A stretch of DNA of 64,000 bases from Desmonostoc muscorum FACHB-395 (GTDB lineage: Bacteria > Cyanobacteriota > Cyanobacteriia > Cyanobacteriales > Nostocaceae): the NCBI RefSeq assembly GCF_014698035.1, contig NZ_JACJSF010000007.1:116849-180848 (forward strand), given 5' to 3'. The notes below the pieces were generated by a model, which saw only the letters and a list, made by a program, of their open reading frames with translations, searched no databases and was not told the origin of the DNA. The position numbers were made by a program, and so were the translations under genes. Shown here in pieces: positions 57,159 through 64,000 of this stretch. The stretch's first letter is position 1, and the number at the start of each line of letters is the position of its first letter.

Positions 57159-58232
57159 TCAGGCTCTCGATTCCGGTGTTGTGAAATAACGTTTTTCAAA
57201 CCAAAAAGCAACATTAACAAGACCAATCAATACAGGCACTTCCACCAGAGGCCCAACGACGGCAGCAAAAGCAACACCCGAATTAATGCCGAATACTGCG
57301 ATCGCAACTGCGATCGCTAATTCAAAGTTATTTCCTGCCGATGTAAATGCTACACTTGCGGCTCTAGAATAGTCCGTCTTAACGCGCCAAGCCATGTAAA
57401 AGCTGACCATAAACATGATGATGAAGTAGACAATCAACGGAATTGCAATCTTCACTACATCTAAGGGGATCTGAACAATCAAATTCCCTTTCAAGCTGAA
57501 CATAACGACGATTGTAAATAACAGAGCAATCAGCGTGATCGGGCTGATTTTAGGCACAAATTCCTCATGATACCACTGCTTACTTTTCACCTTTACTAAG
57601 AAGAAACGAGTGAAAAATCCAGCTAAAAAGGGAATGCCAAGATAGATAAATACACTTTCAGCAATCTCGGCAATGCTGACATTCACAACACTACCTTGTA
57701 ATCCAAATAGTGGCGGTAATACAGTGATGAAAAACCAGGCATAAGGACTATAAAAGATAACTTGAAATATGCTGTTGAAGGCAACCAATCCAGCCGTATA
57801 CTCTGTATTGCCTCGTGCTAAGTCACTCCACACAACTACCATTGCAATACAACGGGCTAATCCAATCAGAATTAATCCCGTCATGTATTCTGGATAACTG
57901 TGTAAGAAGATAGCCGCCAGAGCAAACATCAAAATTGGCCCAATAATCCAATTTTGAATTAGTGAAACACCAAGAATTTTTCCGTTGCGAAATACATCCC
58001 CTAATTCTTCATACCGCACCTTGGCTAAGGGCGGATACATCATCAGAATTAACCCGATGGCGATCGGTATATTGGTCGCTCCCACCTGGAACTGGTTGAT
58101 AAAGGCTTCTACTCCAGGAAAGAAATAGCCAAGGGCAACACCGATCGCCATTGCTAAAAAAATCCACAAGGTTAGGAAACGGTCAATAAAAGAGAGGCGT
58201 TTGGCAGTTTTTTTGTTCATCATGGGGTTCAT
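57159..58232 (-). CDS. acr3: ACR3-family arsenite efflux transporter
   Basis: 357 residues, about ten membrane helices. Family marks are [60 protein letters not shown] (conserved cysteine in RCIAMV) and [20 protein letters not shown]. It expels arsenite across the inner membrane using the proton gradient. Start ATG at 58230-58232, with a second ATG 4 codons later. It lies between the PstS-like gene and arsC in one direction. Confidence 0.95.
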   Translation of the reverse strand: MNPMMNKKTAKRLSFIDRFLTLWIFLAMAIGVALGYFFPGVEAFINQFQVGATNIPIAIGLILMMYPPLAKVRYEELGDVFRNGKILGVSLIQNWIIGPILMFALAAIFLHSYPEYMTGLILIGLARCIAMVVVWSDLARGNTEYTAGLVAFNSIFQVIFYSPYAWFFITVLPPLFGLQGSVVNVSIAEIAESVFIYLGIPFLAGFFTRFFLVKVKSKQWYHEEFVPKISPITLIALLFTIVVMFSLKGNLIVQIPLDVVKIAIPLIVYFIIMFMVSFYMAWRVKTDYSRAASVAFTSAGNNFELAIAVAIAVFGINSGVAFAAVVGPLVEVPVLIGLVNVAFWFEKRYFTTPESRA

Positions 58233-58291
58233 ACAGCTACATTCAAAGTTTCATAATGAACAAGTTGTTTGGTTTGGATGATTGTCCATAC

Positions 58292-59353
58292 CTAAAACTG
58301 TCCTTCCTTCCGTAACAACTCCCCAATTGTCAGGTTCATTTCTGCTTTTCCTTCAAATACTGTTCCCACTTTGCCTTGATACAAGTGAACGTAATTGAGG
58401 TGTTTGCTATCATCTGGTAAAGGAATATAGCCCACAGCACTAGCTGTTGTTGGTGCTTTATCAATGTAAAATTCTACAAATTTGTTTACTAAGGCTTTGT
58501 TTTGGTTATCCCGAAAATTAACATAGATAAACAAAGGTCGAGCAAGGGGCTGATACTGAACTTTCTCTACAGTTTGACGTGATGGCGGTACTGCACCTTT
58601 GCCGCTATCAATTGCCAGCACTTTTAACTTATCTTGGTGTTTTTCGTAATAGGCAAAGCCAAAGTAACCTAAAGCATTTGGATCTTTGCTGATGCCATCC
58701 ACCAATACTTCATCATCTTCACTCGCTGTGTAGTCATTACGGCTGGCTCTACTTTTACCTACAGTCGCTTCTGTAAAGTAGTCAAAAGTACCAGACTTTT
58801 TCCCAGCCCCATACAAATTAAGTGGGCGATCTGGCCAAGATGCACGTACTTGGTTCCATCGGGTAATTTTTCCTTGAGCCTCCGGTTCCCAAATCTTTTT
58901 CAATTCTGCTACTGTGATATCTTTTGCCCAATCGTTTTGCGGATTAACGGCGACAGTAAGCGCATCAAAAGCAATGGGAAACTCCATATACGCCACACCA
59001 TTTTTCTTGCAAGCTTCCATCTCTGCCTTCAAAATCGGTCGGGAAGCGTCGCTAATATCTGTTTCTCCAGCACAGAATTTTTCAAATCCGCCAGTAGTAC
59101 CAGAAATGTTAACTGCAACTTGCACCCGATTCTTTGGGTCAACTTGATACTGTTTGGCGATCGCCTGTGTAATGGGATAGACCGTGCTGGAACCATCAAT
59201 TTTAATTGTTGCTGTTGCATTACCAGAATCTCTTACCTCAGTTACAGCAGGTGACTGCTGAGTTTGAGTAGATGTGTTGGATGCTGCTGTGCAACTGGTC
59301 GTCAAAGCCAACATTCCGAGTGCGAGAGCCAATTCCTTTGCTGCTGTGTTCAT
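58292..59353 (-). CDS. PstS-type phosphate/arsenate-binding lipoprotein in the ars locus
   Basis: 353 residues. Lipoprotein signal [12 protein letters not shown], then [45 protein letters not shown], and [20 protein letters not shown], the oxyanion contacts of PstS/SphX-type proteins. Its position between arsR and acr3 and behind two ArsR-type sites suggests regulation by arsenic. It may bind phosphate or arsenate. No PstABC genes are present. ATG at 59351-59353; GGGG five bases upstream. Confidence 0.88.
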   Translation of the reverse strand: MNTAAKELALALGMLALTTSCTAASNTSTQTQQSPAVTEVRDSGNATATIKIDGSSTVYPITQAIAKQYQVDPKNRVQVAVNISGTTGGFEKFCAGETDISDASRPILKAEMEACKKNGVAYMEFPIAFDALTVAVNPQNDWAKDITVAELKKIWEPEAQGKITRWNQVRASWPDRPLNLYGAGKKSGTFDYFTEATVGKSRASRNDYTASEDDEVLVDGISKDPNALGYFGFAYYEKHQDKLKVLAIDSGKGAVPPSRQTVEKVQYQPLARPLFIYVNFRDNQNKALVNKFVEFYIDKAPTTASAVGYIPLPDDSKHLNYVHLYQGKVGTVFEGKAEMNLTIGELLRKEGQF

Positions 59354-59398
59354 TGACCCCAGCCCTGTGAGTTATATCAAGAGTATATCTCTATCATT

Positions 59399-59412
59399 TC
59401 AAAAAAAATTGA
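59399..59412. promoter_or_regulatory. Predicted ArsR operator 2
   Basis: TCAAAAAAAATTGA: inverted arms TCAA and TTGA separated by six bases, 46 bp upstream of the PstS-like gene start. Confidence 0.6.
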
Positions 59413-59451
59413 TTTGTCAATCCGTAGATAGCTATAAGGAAACAAAACATT

Positions 59452-59465
59452 ACAAAAAAAATTGA
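59452..59465. promoter_or_regulatory. Predicted ArsR operator 3 (one mismatch)
   Basis: ACAAAAAAAATTGA: same spacing, with A in place of the first T. It lies between the arsR stop codon and the PstS-like gene. Confidence 0.5.
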
Positions 59466-59472
59466 TGAATTT

Positions 59473-59799
59473 TTAAGTCTCGCAGGGGGGACGAATAGGT
59501 AATATTGGGCTAAAGCGGCGGAATTCTGCTAGATACTGTTCTAGGACAACAAACTGCGGCAGATTGAGGCTGTAGTAAATCCAGCGCCCTTCTTGACGAG
59601 CGCGAACTAAACCAGCTTCTTTCAAGGTTTTGAGGTGAAAAGACAGTTTAGACTGAGTGGTTCCCAGGTGGTCGCATAGGTCGCACACGCATAGTTCTTG
59701 AGAGCGTAAGAGTTCTAAGACCTGAATTCGTAAGGGATCGGATAGGGCATGAAAGCCAGCAGCGATCGCATCAGGAGTGAAGGTGCTATTAGGAGCCAT
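59473..59799 (-). CDS. arsR: ArsR-family arsenic-responsive repressor
   Basis: 108 residues. The winged-helix core shows ALSDPLRIQVLELLRSQELC, the metal site ELCVCDLCD (Cys37, Cys39, Cys42) and TTQSKLSFHLKTLKEAGLVR. The ELCVCDL motif is that of classic ArsR proteins, which leave DNA when arsenite or antimonite binds. ATG at 59797-59799 overlaps the operator upstream of it. There is no Shine-Dalgarno sequence, so translation may be weak or leaderless. An adjacent TTG is less likely. Confidence 0.93.
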   Translation of the reverse strand: MAPNSTFTPDAIAAGFHALSDPLRIQVLELLRSQELCVCDLCDHLGTTQSKLSFHLKTLKEAGLVRARQEGRWIYYSLNLPQFVVLEQYLAEFRRFSPILPIRPPCET

Positions 59800-59812
59800 C
59801 AATTTTTTTTGA
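59799..59812. promoter_or_regulatory. Predicted ArsR operator 1, over the arsR start
   Basis: The same TCAA-N6-TTGA palindrome as operator 2, on the opposite strand. Its first base is the first base of the arsR ATG. Confidence 0.6.
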
Positions 59813-60020
59813 AGTATTTATTTATGGTAAAGTCTAAATCATCGCAAAGCAATTGGCATCATTGCATCGTGAATGATGCCTACTTGTTTTTTTGGTTTAG
59901 GGACTTCCAAATAAAAAATATCCCAAAGTCGATAGCAAAATTCTCTCTATTTCTCTTCACTCTGTGTTCTCTGCGTCTCTGTGGTTAGTTTATTTGGATA
60001 ATTTATTTTTTGGAAATCCC

Positions 60021-60728
60021 TTATAGTCGATTCTTAGTTGGGATCACAATCATTGAGAAATAGGGTACTTTATCTGGATCAACTTCATCCAAGGGTATGA
60101 TGCGTTGCTGTGATGTTGATGCCCGCTCAATATATCTTGCCCGTGATGCTAGCCCTAATTTATGCAGAATATCTCGTACTTTAGTAAAGTGACGACCTAG
60201 CTTCATAATTGCTGCTGCATCAGTCATCAACAAATGTGTAGTCAGTTCTTCTGCTGGCAATGGAGCGGGTAAGACTGTGAGAATATCGGTGTAGTAGGTG
60301 AAAGGTACACCCAAAGCTACCGGACAAGCCATCAGCGAGGAAACTCCGGGGATAACTTCTGTTAGGTACTCTTCAGATAATCGTGTGAAAACGTACATAA
60401 AGGAACCATAGAAAAATGGATCGCCCTCGCATAACACCACCACATCCCGACCGGCTGCTAAATGGTCGGCGATTGGTTGAATTTCCTTGTCATAAATAGA
60501 CTTGGCCTTTTCTGGTTCTAAAGCGCGGGGGAGATGAAACAACACCTCGATTTGATTACCAGGAAGATATTGCGCCACGATCGCTCTAGCGACACTTTCT
60601 TTATCTGTGGCTGATTGATAAGCTACCACAGGAGCCGCACGTAATAGCCGCAATGCTTTCAGAGTCAATAATTCGGGATCGCCGGGGCCGACACCAATTC
60701 CATAGAGACGACCTTTGATTTTGCTCAT
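60021..60728 (-). CDS. cobI: Precorrin-2 C20-methyltransferase
   Basis: 235 residues. GIGVGPGDPELLTLKALRLL at the N-terminus, VVVLCEGDPFFYGSFMYVFT and EVIPGVSSLMACPVALGVPF are the tetrapyrrole-methylase motifs of CobI/CbiL. It uses SAM to methylate C-20 of precorrin-2, giving precorrin-3A, the substrate of CobG. Start ATG overlaps the cobH stop codon by one base (TAATG), so the two are coupled. Confidence 0.95.
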   Translation of the reverse strand: MSKIKGRLYGIGVGPGDPELLTLKALRLLRAAPVVAYQSATDKESVARAIVAQYLPGNQIEVLFHLPRALEPEKAKSIYDKEIQPIADHLAAGRDVVVLCEGDPFFYGSFMYVFTRLSEEYLTEVIPGVSSLMACPVALGVPFTYYTDILTVLPAPLPAEELTTHLLMTDAAAIMKLGRHFTKVRDILHKLGLASRARYIERASTSQQRIIPLDEVDPDKVPYFSMIVIPTKNRL

Positions 60729-61354
60729 TATTCTTCCTCCGTTGCCAGGGCGTTAACTGCGGCGGCTGCGATCGCACTTCCACCGCGCCGACCATGTAAT
60801 GTTAAAAATGGTACATTCCTGCTATCTGCTGCCAGCGCCGCTTTCGATTCGGCTGCACCGACAAATCCCACTGGAAAGCCTAAGATAATCGCAGGTTTGT
60901 TAGCTCCCTCATCGAGCATTTCTAAGAGTCTAAATAGTGCTGTGGGCGCATTACCAATTGCAATTACCGATCCCTCCAGGTGCGATCGCCATAATTCCAA
61001 TGCTGCCGCCGACCTTGTAGTACCCAGACGCTGGGCCATTTCTGGGACTTCCGGCTCGTTGAGGGTACAGATAACTTGATTGTTTGCAGATAACCGTCGC
61101 CTGGTAACGCCATCGGCAACCATCCGGCAATCGCATAAAATTGGCGCTCCTGCTGCTAGCGCTGCCCTTGCGGATTGCACTGCTGTTGGTGAATATCCCA
61201 AGTCAGTAACAATATCCGTCATCCCACAGGCATGAATAAGACGCACCGCAACTTTTGCTACATCTGGTGGCAGCATATCTAGGTTTGCTTCTGACCGGAT
61301 GATTGCAAAAGAATTACGGTAAATTTCGTTGGCATCTCGGATATAGTCTGGCAT
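60728..61354 (-). CDS. cobH: Precorrin-8X methylmutase
   Basis: 208 residues. YIRDANEIYRNSFAIIRSEA, RLIHACGMTDIVTDLGYSPT (with the essential His), GAPILCDCRMVADGVTRRRL, and AIILGFPVGFVGAAESKAAL are all hallmarks of CobH/CbiC. It moves the methyl group from C-11 to C-12, giving hydrogenobyrinate. It is coupled to cobI downstream and separated from cobG by a 180-bp repeat tract. Confidence 0.95.
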   Translation of the reverse strand: MPDYIRDANEIYRNSFAIIRSEANLDMLPPDVAKVAVRLIHACGMTDIVTDLGYSPTAVQSARAALAAGAPILCDCRMVADGVTRRRLSANNQVICTLNEPEVPEMAQRLGTTRSAAALELWRSHLEGSVIAIGNAPTALFRLLEMLDEGANKPAIILGFPVGFVGAAESKAALAADSRNVPFLTLHGRRGGSAIAAAAVNALATEEE

Positions 61355-61392
61355 TCGATTTGGGATTTTAGATTTTGGATTGATTTGTTAAT

Positions 61393-61537
61393 TAACCGCA
61401 GAGGCGCAGAGAACACAGAGGAAGAGAAGCAGATTTCTAAGTATTTATTAAAGGATTTACGCAAAATACCTCTCAAACTCTATATTTCTCTGTGTTCTCT
61501 GTGCCTCTGTGGTAGCCTGCGGCAAGCCGCTTTGCGT
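61393..61537. repeat. Inverted pair of GC-rich repeats between cobH and cobG
   Basis: AACCGCAGAGGCGCAGAG (61393 onward) and its inverse (61485-61513) can pair across 60 bases. The tract ends in the AAGCCGCTTTGCGTCTA repeat that supplies the cobG stop codon. Confidence 0.7.
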
Positions 61538-63163
61538 CTACAATTTTTCTGCATACCGATTAGCAAATTCCCCAAAGGACTCATCAGAATTTAGGCGTTG
61601 AATTTGATATACATCTAGCATCCGCTTTATTAATGCAGGTAGTTCCGCAAAAGTCACATATTGATATATTTCCCGTCCAAATTTATGCTCGTTGTCACCA
61701 ACATAAACGTGATAGCCTTCTACAGTTCTATTGCCATCCTCAATGCTGACACCGAGCAAAGTAATATCACTCTTGCTATGCTGGGCGCAGGATTTTTCGC
61801 AGCCAGTAAAGTGGATATTAACTGGGCAATCCAGAGTAACGCGAGTTTCAAGATACTCTGCTAATGCCAACGCATGACTTTTGGTGTCCGTAGCAGAAGA
61901 GGCGCAACCCTTTTTTCCAGAACAGGCAACTAATGAACTCTTGATGTTAGTTGCTGAGGTATCTAATCCTAAGAAAGCAATTTCACTTTGGACATCACCA
62001 ACCCATTGCTGAGGAATATCTGTTAAAAGCAAATTTTGCCAGGGGGTTAACCGAAGAGTACCGCTACCATATTTTGCTGCTAAATCTGCTAAACCCCTCA
62101 TCTGCTTACTCTCCAAGCGTCCAAGAGGTAACACCGCACCAATGTAAAATAAGCCTTGCTGACGTTGGGGATGGATGCCAATATGCTGATATTTCCCCTC
62201 TCCTTGCAAAAGATTAGAGAATTCCTCCCCCTTCCTTACCCTACCGTGTACACACAAATCGGAGTTACTTTGAGATCCGGGTTTTACCCCCCTTAATCCC
62301 CCCTTTCCAAGGTGGGAAAGAAAATCTAGTTCCCTCCCCTTTCCAAGGGGAGGGTTAGGGTGGGGTAATTCGATAACTTGTGTGTACACCGTAGCCTTCC
62401 CTACCAGGGAAGGGGGTTGGGGGGTTAGGTCACTGCATAAAAGAGAAAAAGGTAGACGCTGCTGAACTTCTTGCAGATAATTTTCACAACCCAAAGTATT
62501 CAATAACTCTAAGAGACGTAGCCGACGCTTACTTGTAGTATTAGTATGAGCTAGATAGACCTCTGTTAAAGCTGCTAAAACGGGTAAACATTGTTCAGGT
62601 GTTAACAAAATCCCCGTATCGCTAGGCGATTGACCCTTTGCCCCGACACTGAGATAGAGGCGGAAGTAAACATTACCGTCAACTAAGACAGCAGCAAATA
62701 GGATATCATTCAAGCGATCGCACACCCGAATAATTCCACCACCATCAAAGCAAACGCTAAATTTTGCCGAGAGTCCCGAAAGCGCCGGATGTGCAGCAAT
62801 ATAATTATCCCAATCTTGCACAAAAGGGCGGGTGTCGATTAATTCTTGCGGGTCAATACCAGCAGTTGGGCTGGTCATAATATTACGGATATGGTCTACA
62901 ACCGAATTGCGAGAACCCAATCCCATATCCTGTAGATGCTGCAAAACCTCACTATTTATCCCTGTGCGAATTTCGCGGACTTGTAGGTTAGCTCGATTAG
63001 TGACATCAACATAGCCACCACCATGCTGGTCTGCTATATCTGCGATCGCACGGCACTGCTGACTACTAATAATTCCACCTGGTATTCTAATGCGAGATAA
63101 TATACCATCGGCGGCGGGTGTAGCATAAAACAAGCCAGGACAAGTGGCAAATCCAGAAAGCAA
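61538..63163 (-). CDS. cobG: Precorrin-3B synthase with an in-frame repeat insertion
   Basis: 541 residues from a TTG at 63161-63163. The N-terminal CPGLFYATPAADGILSRIRI and GGGYVDVTNRANLQVREIRT and the C-terminal VACSGKKGCASSATDT with FTGCEKSCAQH (Cys-x5-Cys ... Cys-x3-Cys) are the 4Fe4S/siroheme-like motifs of CobG. It inserts oxygen into precorrin-3A at C-20. The middle, from LTPQPPSLVGKATVYT to SNLLQGEG (about 75 residues), is encoded by repeat DNA at about 62205-62432 and would be absent from relatives. GGAG is 7 bases before the TTG, which fixes the start. The frame open up to 63280 runs through the riboswitch and is not coding. Confidence 0.9.
   Translation of the reverse strand: MLSGFATCPGLFYATPAADGILSRIRIPGGIISSQQCRAIADIADQHGGGYVDVTNRANLQVREIRTGINSEVLQHLQDMGLGSRNSVVDHIRNIMTSPTAGIDPQELIDTRPFVQDWDNYIAAHPALSGLSAKFSVCFDGGGIIRVCDRLNDILFAAVLVDGNVYFRLYLSVGAKGQSPSDTGILLTPEQCLPVLAALTEVYLAHTNTTSKRRLRLLELLNTLGCENYLQEVQQRLPFSLLCSDLTPQPPSLVGKATVYTQVIELPHPNPPLGKGRELDFLSHLGKGGLRGVKPGSQSNSDLCVHGRVRKGEEFSNLLQGEGKYQHIGIHPQRQQGLFYIGAVLPLGRLESKQMRGLADLAAKYGSGTLRLTPWQNLLLTDIPQQWVGDVQSEIAFLGLDTSATNIKSSLVACSGKKGCASSATDTKSHALALAEYLETRVTLDCPVNIHFTGCEKSCAQHSKSDITLLGVSIEDGNRTVEGYHVYVGDNEHKFGREIYQYVTFAELPALIKRMLDVYQIQRLNSDESFGEFANRYAEKL
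62241..62394. mobile_element. 154-bp MITE-like element nested in cobG, frame kept open
   Basis: Ends CTACCGTGTACACACAA (62241-62257) and TTGTGTGTACACCGTAG (62378-62394) are inverse with one mismatch. It sits inside a copy of the CCCCCTTCCCTT palindromic repeat (also at 29603), with a CCTTCCTTA/CCTTCCCTA near-duplicate on each side, as a target-site duplication would leave. No stop codon is introduced. Confidence 0.75.
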
Positions 63164-63214
63164 ACTTGGAACTCCTTCCCCGTGCAACGCAGGGAGTAGA
63201 CGGTGAGTGTGACA

Positions 63215-63305
63215 TCTTGAGAGTTGGCATTCTGACTTGGGTGATCCCATCACAGCTGCGGCACAGTCCCGGAATTTCACCGGAGTTTCCCAACACCAAG
63301 CCTTA
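63215..63305 (-). promoter_or_regulatory. Cobalamin riboswitch upstream of cobG
   Basis: On the minus strand the order GGGAAACTCCGGTGAAATT, CCGGGACTGTGCCGCAGCTGT, then CCCAAGTCAGAATGCC gives the conserved cobalamin-riboswitch core, closed by a GTTGG/CCAAC stem. It lies about 45 bp ahead of the cobG ribosome binding site. Bound cobalamin would switch off the cob genes. Confidence 0.85.
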
Positions 63306-63402
63306 ATAATTTAGCACGAGAAGGTAGTCAGAAAATTTAATAGTTGGAGTTGCGATCGCAAAATCTTGCGTCTGTTGCTAGAAAAAGCGATCGCTAATTT
63401 GG

Positions 63403-63819
63403 CTATTCAAAAACATAATTTTGAGCCACTTTCCAATAGCGCGAGAACCGCTTCAGGTCAATATATCCATCATAGTCAAATAATGGTTCTACCTCTAGCG
63501 TTTCCACTGCTATAGAACCCTCTATTTGATTGCAGATATCATCAAACCGGGGACTGGGACTGTTGGCTGTGACGACTAAATTCGCATCATGTTCTCTCGC
63601 AAAAGCTAAAATTTCTTGTTCCACATCGCCACGACGAATAACAACGGGTAACTCTAGCAAGCATTCGTAAATAAACGTGAGGCGTTTAAGACTCAGTTGC
63701 CACTCATCTATCAAAGCCTCATCCCAAACCCAGATAGCTGGGGCATCGGGGTATTTTTGCAGTCCGGGGTTGTATGGACTGAGGCAGTCTCCATGCACCC
63801 AAACGATTGGTTTAGTCAT
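63403..63819 (-). CDS. Photolyase N-terminal-domain-like protein (138 aa)
   Basis: Begins MTKPIVWVHGDCLSPYNPGL, continues PAIWVWDEALIDEWQLSLKR, RLTFIYECLLELPVVIRRGD and REHDANLVVTANSPSPRFDD. The order of strands and helices resembles the Rossmann-like antenna domain of photolyases/cryptochromes, but no FAD-binding domain follows. Likely a stand-alone protein whose role is unknown. The ATG start codon is part of a TGACAAA heptamer array, so MTK is written by the repeat. Confidence 0.65.
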   Translation of the reverse strand: MTKPIVWVHGDCLSPYNPGLQKYPDAPAIWVWDEALIDEWQLSLKRLTFIYECLLELPVVIRRGDVEQEILAFAREHDANLVVTANSPSPRFDDICNQIEGSIAVETLEVEPLFDYDGYIDLKRFSRYWKVAQNYVFE

Positions 63820-63846
63820 TTGTCATTTGTTATTTGTCATTTGTCA
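63817..63846. repeat. Heptamer array giving the start codon of the previous gene
   Basis: On the minus strand TTGACAAATGACAAATAACA then AATGACAAATGACT; the last ATGAC is the start of the 138-residue gene. Confidence 0.85.
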
Positions 63847-63915
63847 AGAGTTATTATTTTCTTCCTTGTCCCCCTTGTCCCGAATTTCTCACGTATTGTG
63901 TGGTTCGGGTGGGGA

Positions 63916-63942
63916 GTGTGGGAGGTGTGGGAGGTGTGGGAG
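63916..63942. repeat. Three tandem GTGTGGGAG units
   Basis: Exact 9-bp units at 63916, 63925 and 63934. No gene follows before the window ends. Confidence 0.85.
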
Positions 63943-64000
63943 GCAATGCAGCGTTCATTGATGTGCAGTTATTCAATTCCTCCTCTTTCTCCCCACACCC

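Noticed and set aside
63087..63299. 70-residue open frame upstream of cobG and the extended cobG frame to 63280
   Set aside because: Both overlap the cobalamin riboswitch; neither has a ribosome binding site.

Overview
The window looks like a piece of chromosome from a filamentous, Nostoc-type cyanobacterium. The supporting signs are many GCGATCGC (HIP1) octamers, a fused panC-cmk gene, a ferredoxin-thioredoxin reductase variable chain, a flavodiiron protein, an S-layer-homology protein, long PAS/CHASE sensor kinases, and dense short repeats (TGACAAA-type heptamers, ACGAATTACG strings, small palindromic elements). The species assignment is an inference from these features; no rRNA or other strong marker gene is present.

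Layout. 1-5.2 kb: the start of a flavodiiron gene, a PLP-dependent deaminase/desulfhydrase-like gene, a stand-alone DUF262/DUF1524 (GmrSD-like) gene with AT-rich DNA, a methyltransferase and small unknown genes. 5.2-15.8 kb: cell-envelope and signalling genes, namely a coiled-coil/TPR membrane protein with eight 29-residue repeats, a beta-helix/SLH protein, a secreted GHL10-type glycosidase fused to a pepsin-like domain, a NAGPA-type phosphodiester glycosidase and a CHASE3/PAS histidine kinase. 16.4-22.3 kb: housekeeping genes (purA, rplY, a two-domain kinase, a YdcF-like protein, ftrV). 22.7-28.2 kb: a minus-strand organosulfur block (ssuD, a cysteine-dioxygenase-like cupin translationally coupled to a class II aldolase, ssuA, a nitroreductase-family flavoprotein). 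An IscB-type endonuclease remnant lies inside it and a truncated sensor gene beside it. 29-37.9 kb: an RluA-type pseudouridine synthase, then an AT-rich island holding three paralogous small proteins with identical 32-residue double-glycine leaders, a fourth GG peptide and an orphan membrane protein, followed by nadR-pnuC and fdhD. 38-55.8 kb: mostly single genes (serine hydrolase, epoxide-hydrolase-like enzyme, CHASE4/HAMP kinase, AbrB-type membrane protein, DUF1838 protein, glsA, RlpA, panC/cmk, sodB, AIR-synthase-like protein, PHP protein). 55.8-59.8 kb: an arsenic resistance locus (arsR, a PstS-like binding protein, acr3, arsC, arsH). 60-63.3 kb: the cobalamin genes cobG-cobH-cobI behind a cobalamin riboswitch.

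How the genes work together. ArsR probably represses its locus through three TCAA-N6-TTGA sites. ArsC reduces arsenate to arsenite, Acr3 exports it, and ArsH is an NADPH-FMN oxidoreductase. CobG, CobH and CobI catalyse three steps of corrin-ring synthesis and are probably silenced by cobalamin through the riboswitch. SsuA captures sulfonates and SsuD desulfonates them with FMNH2, which the nitroreductase-family protein could supply. NadR and PnuC form a nicotinamide riboside/NMN salvage pair.

Most unusual content. (1) The double-glycine peptide family at 30.7-35.0 kb is the best candidate for an undescribed system: a likely set of exported peptides whose transporter is not in the window. (2) Repeat elements shape gene ends. 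A nested element inside cobG keeps the reading frame open, related palindromes lie inside the RluA gene, and repeats supply stop codons, one start codon and two ribosome binding sites. (3) A glycosidase/pepsin-like fusion carries two DTGS motifs 181 residues apart. No tRNA, rRNA, CRISPR array or complete IS element was seen.
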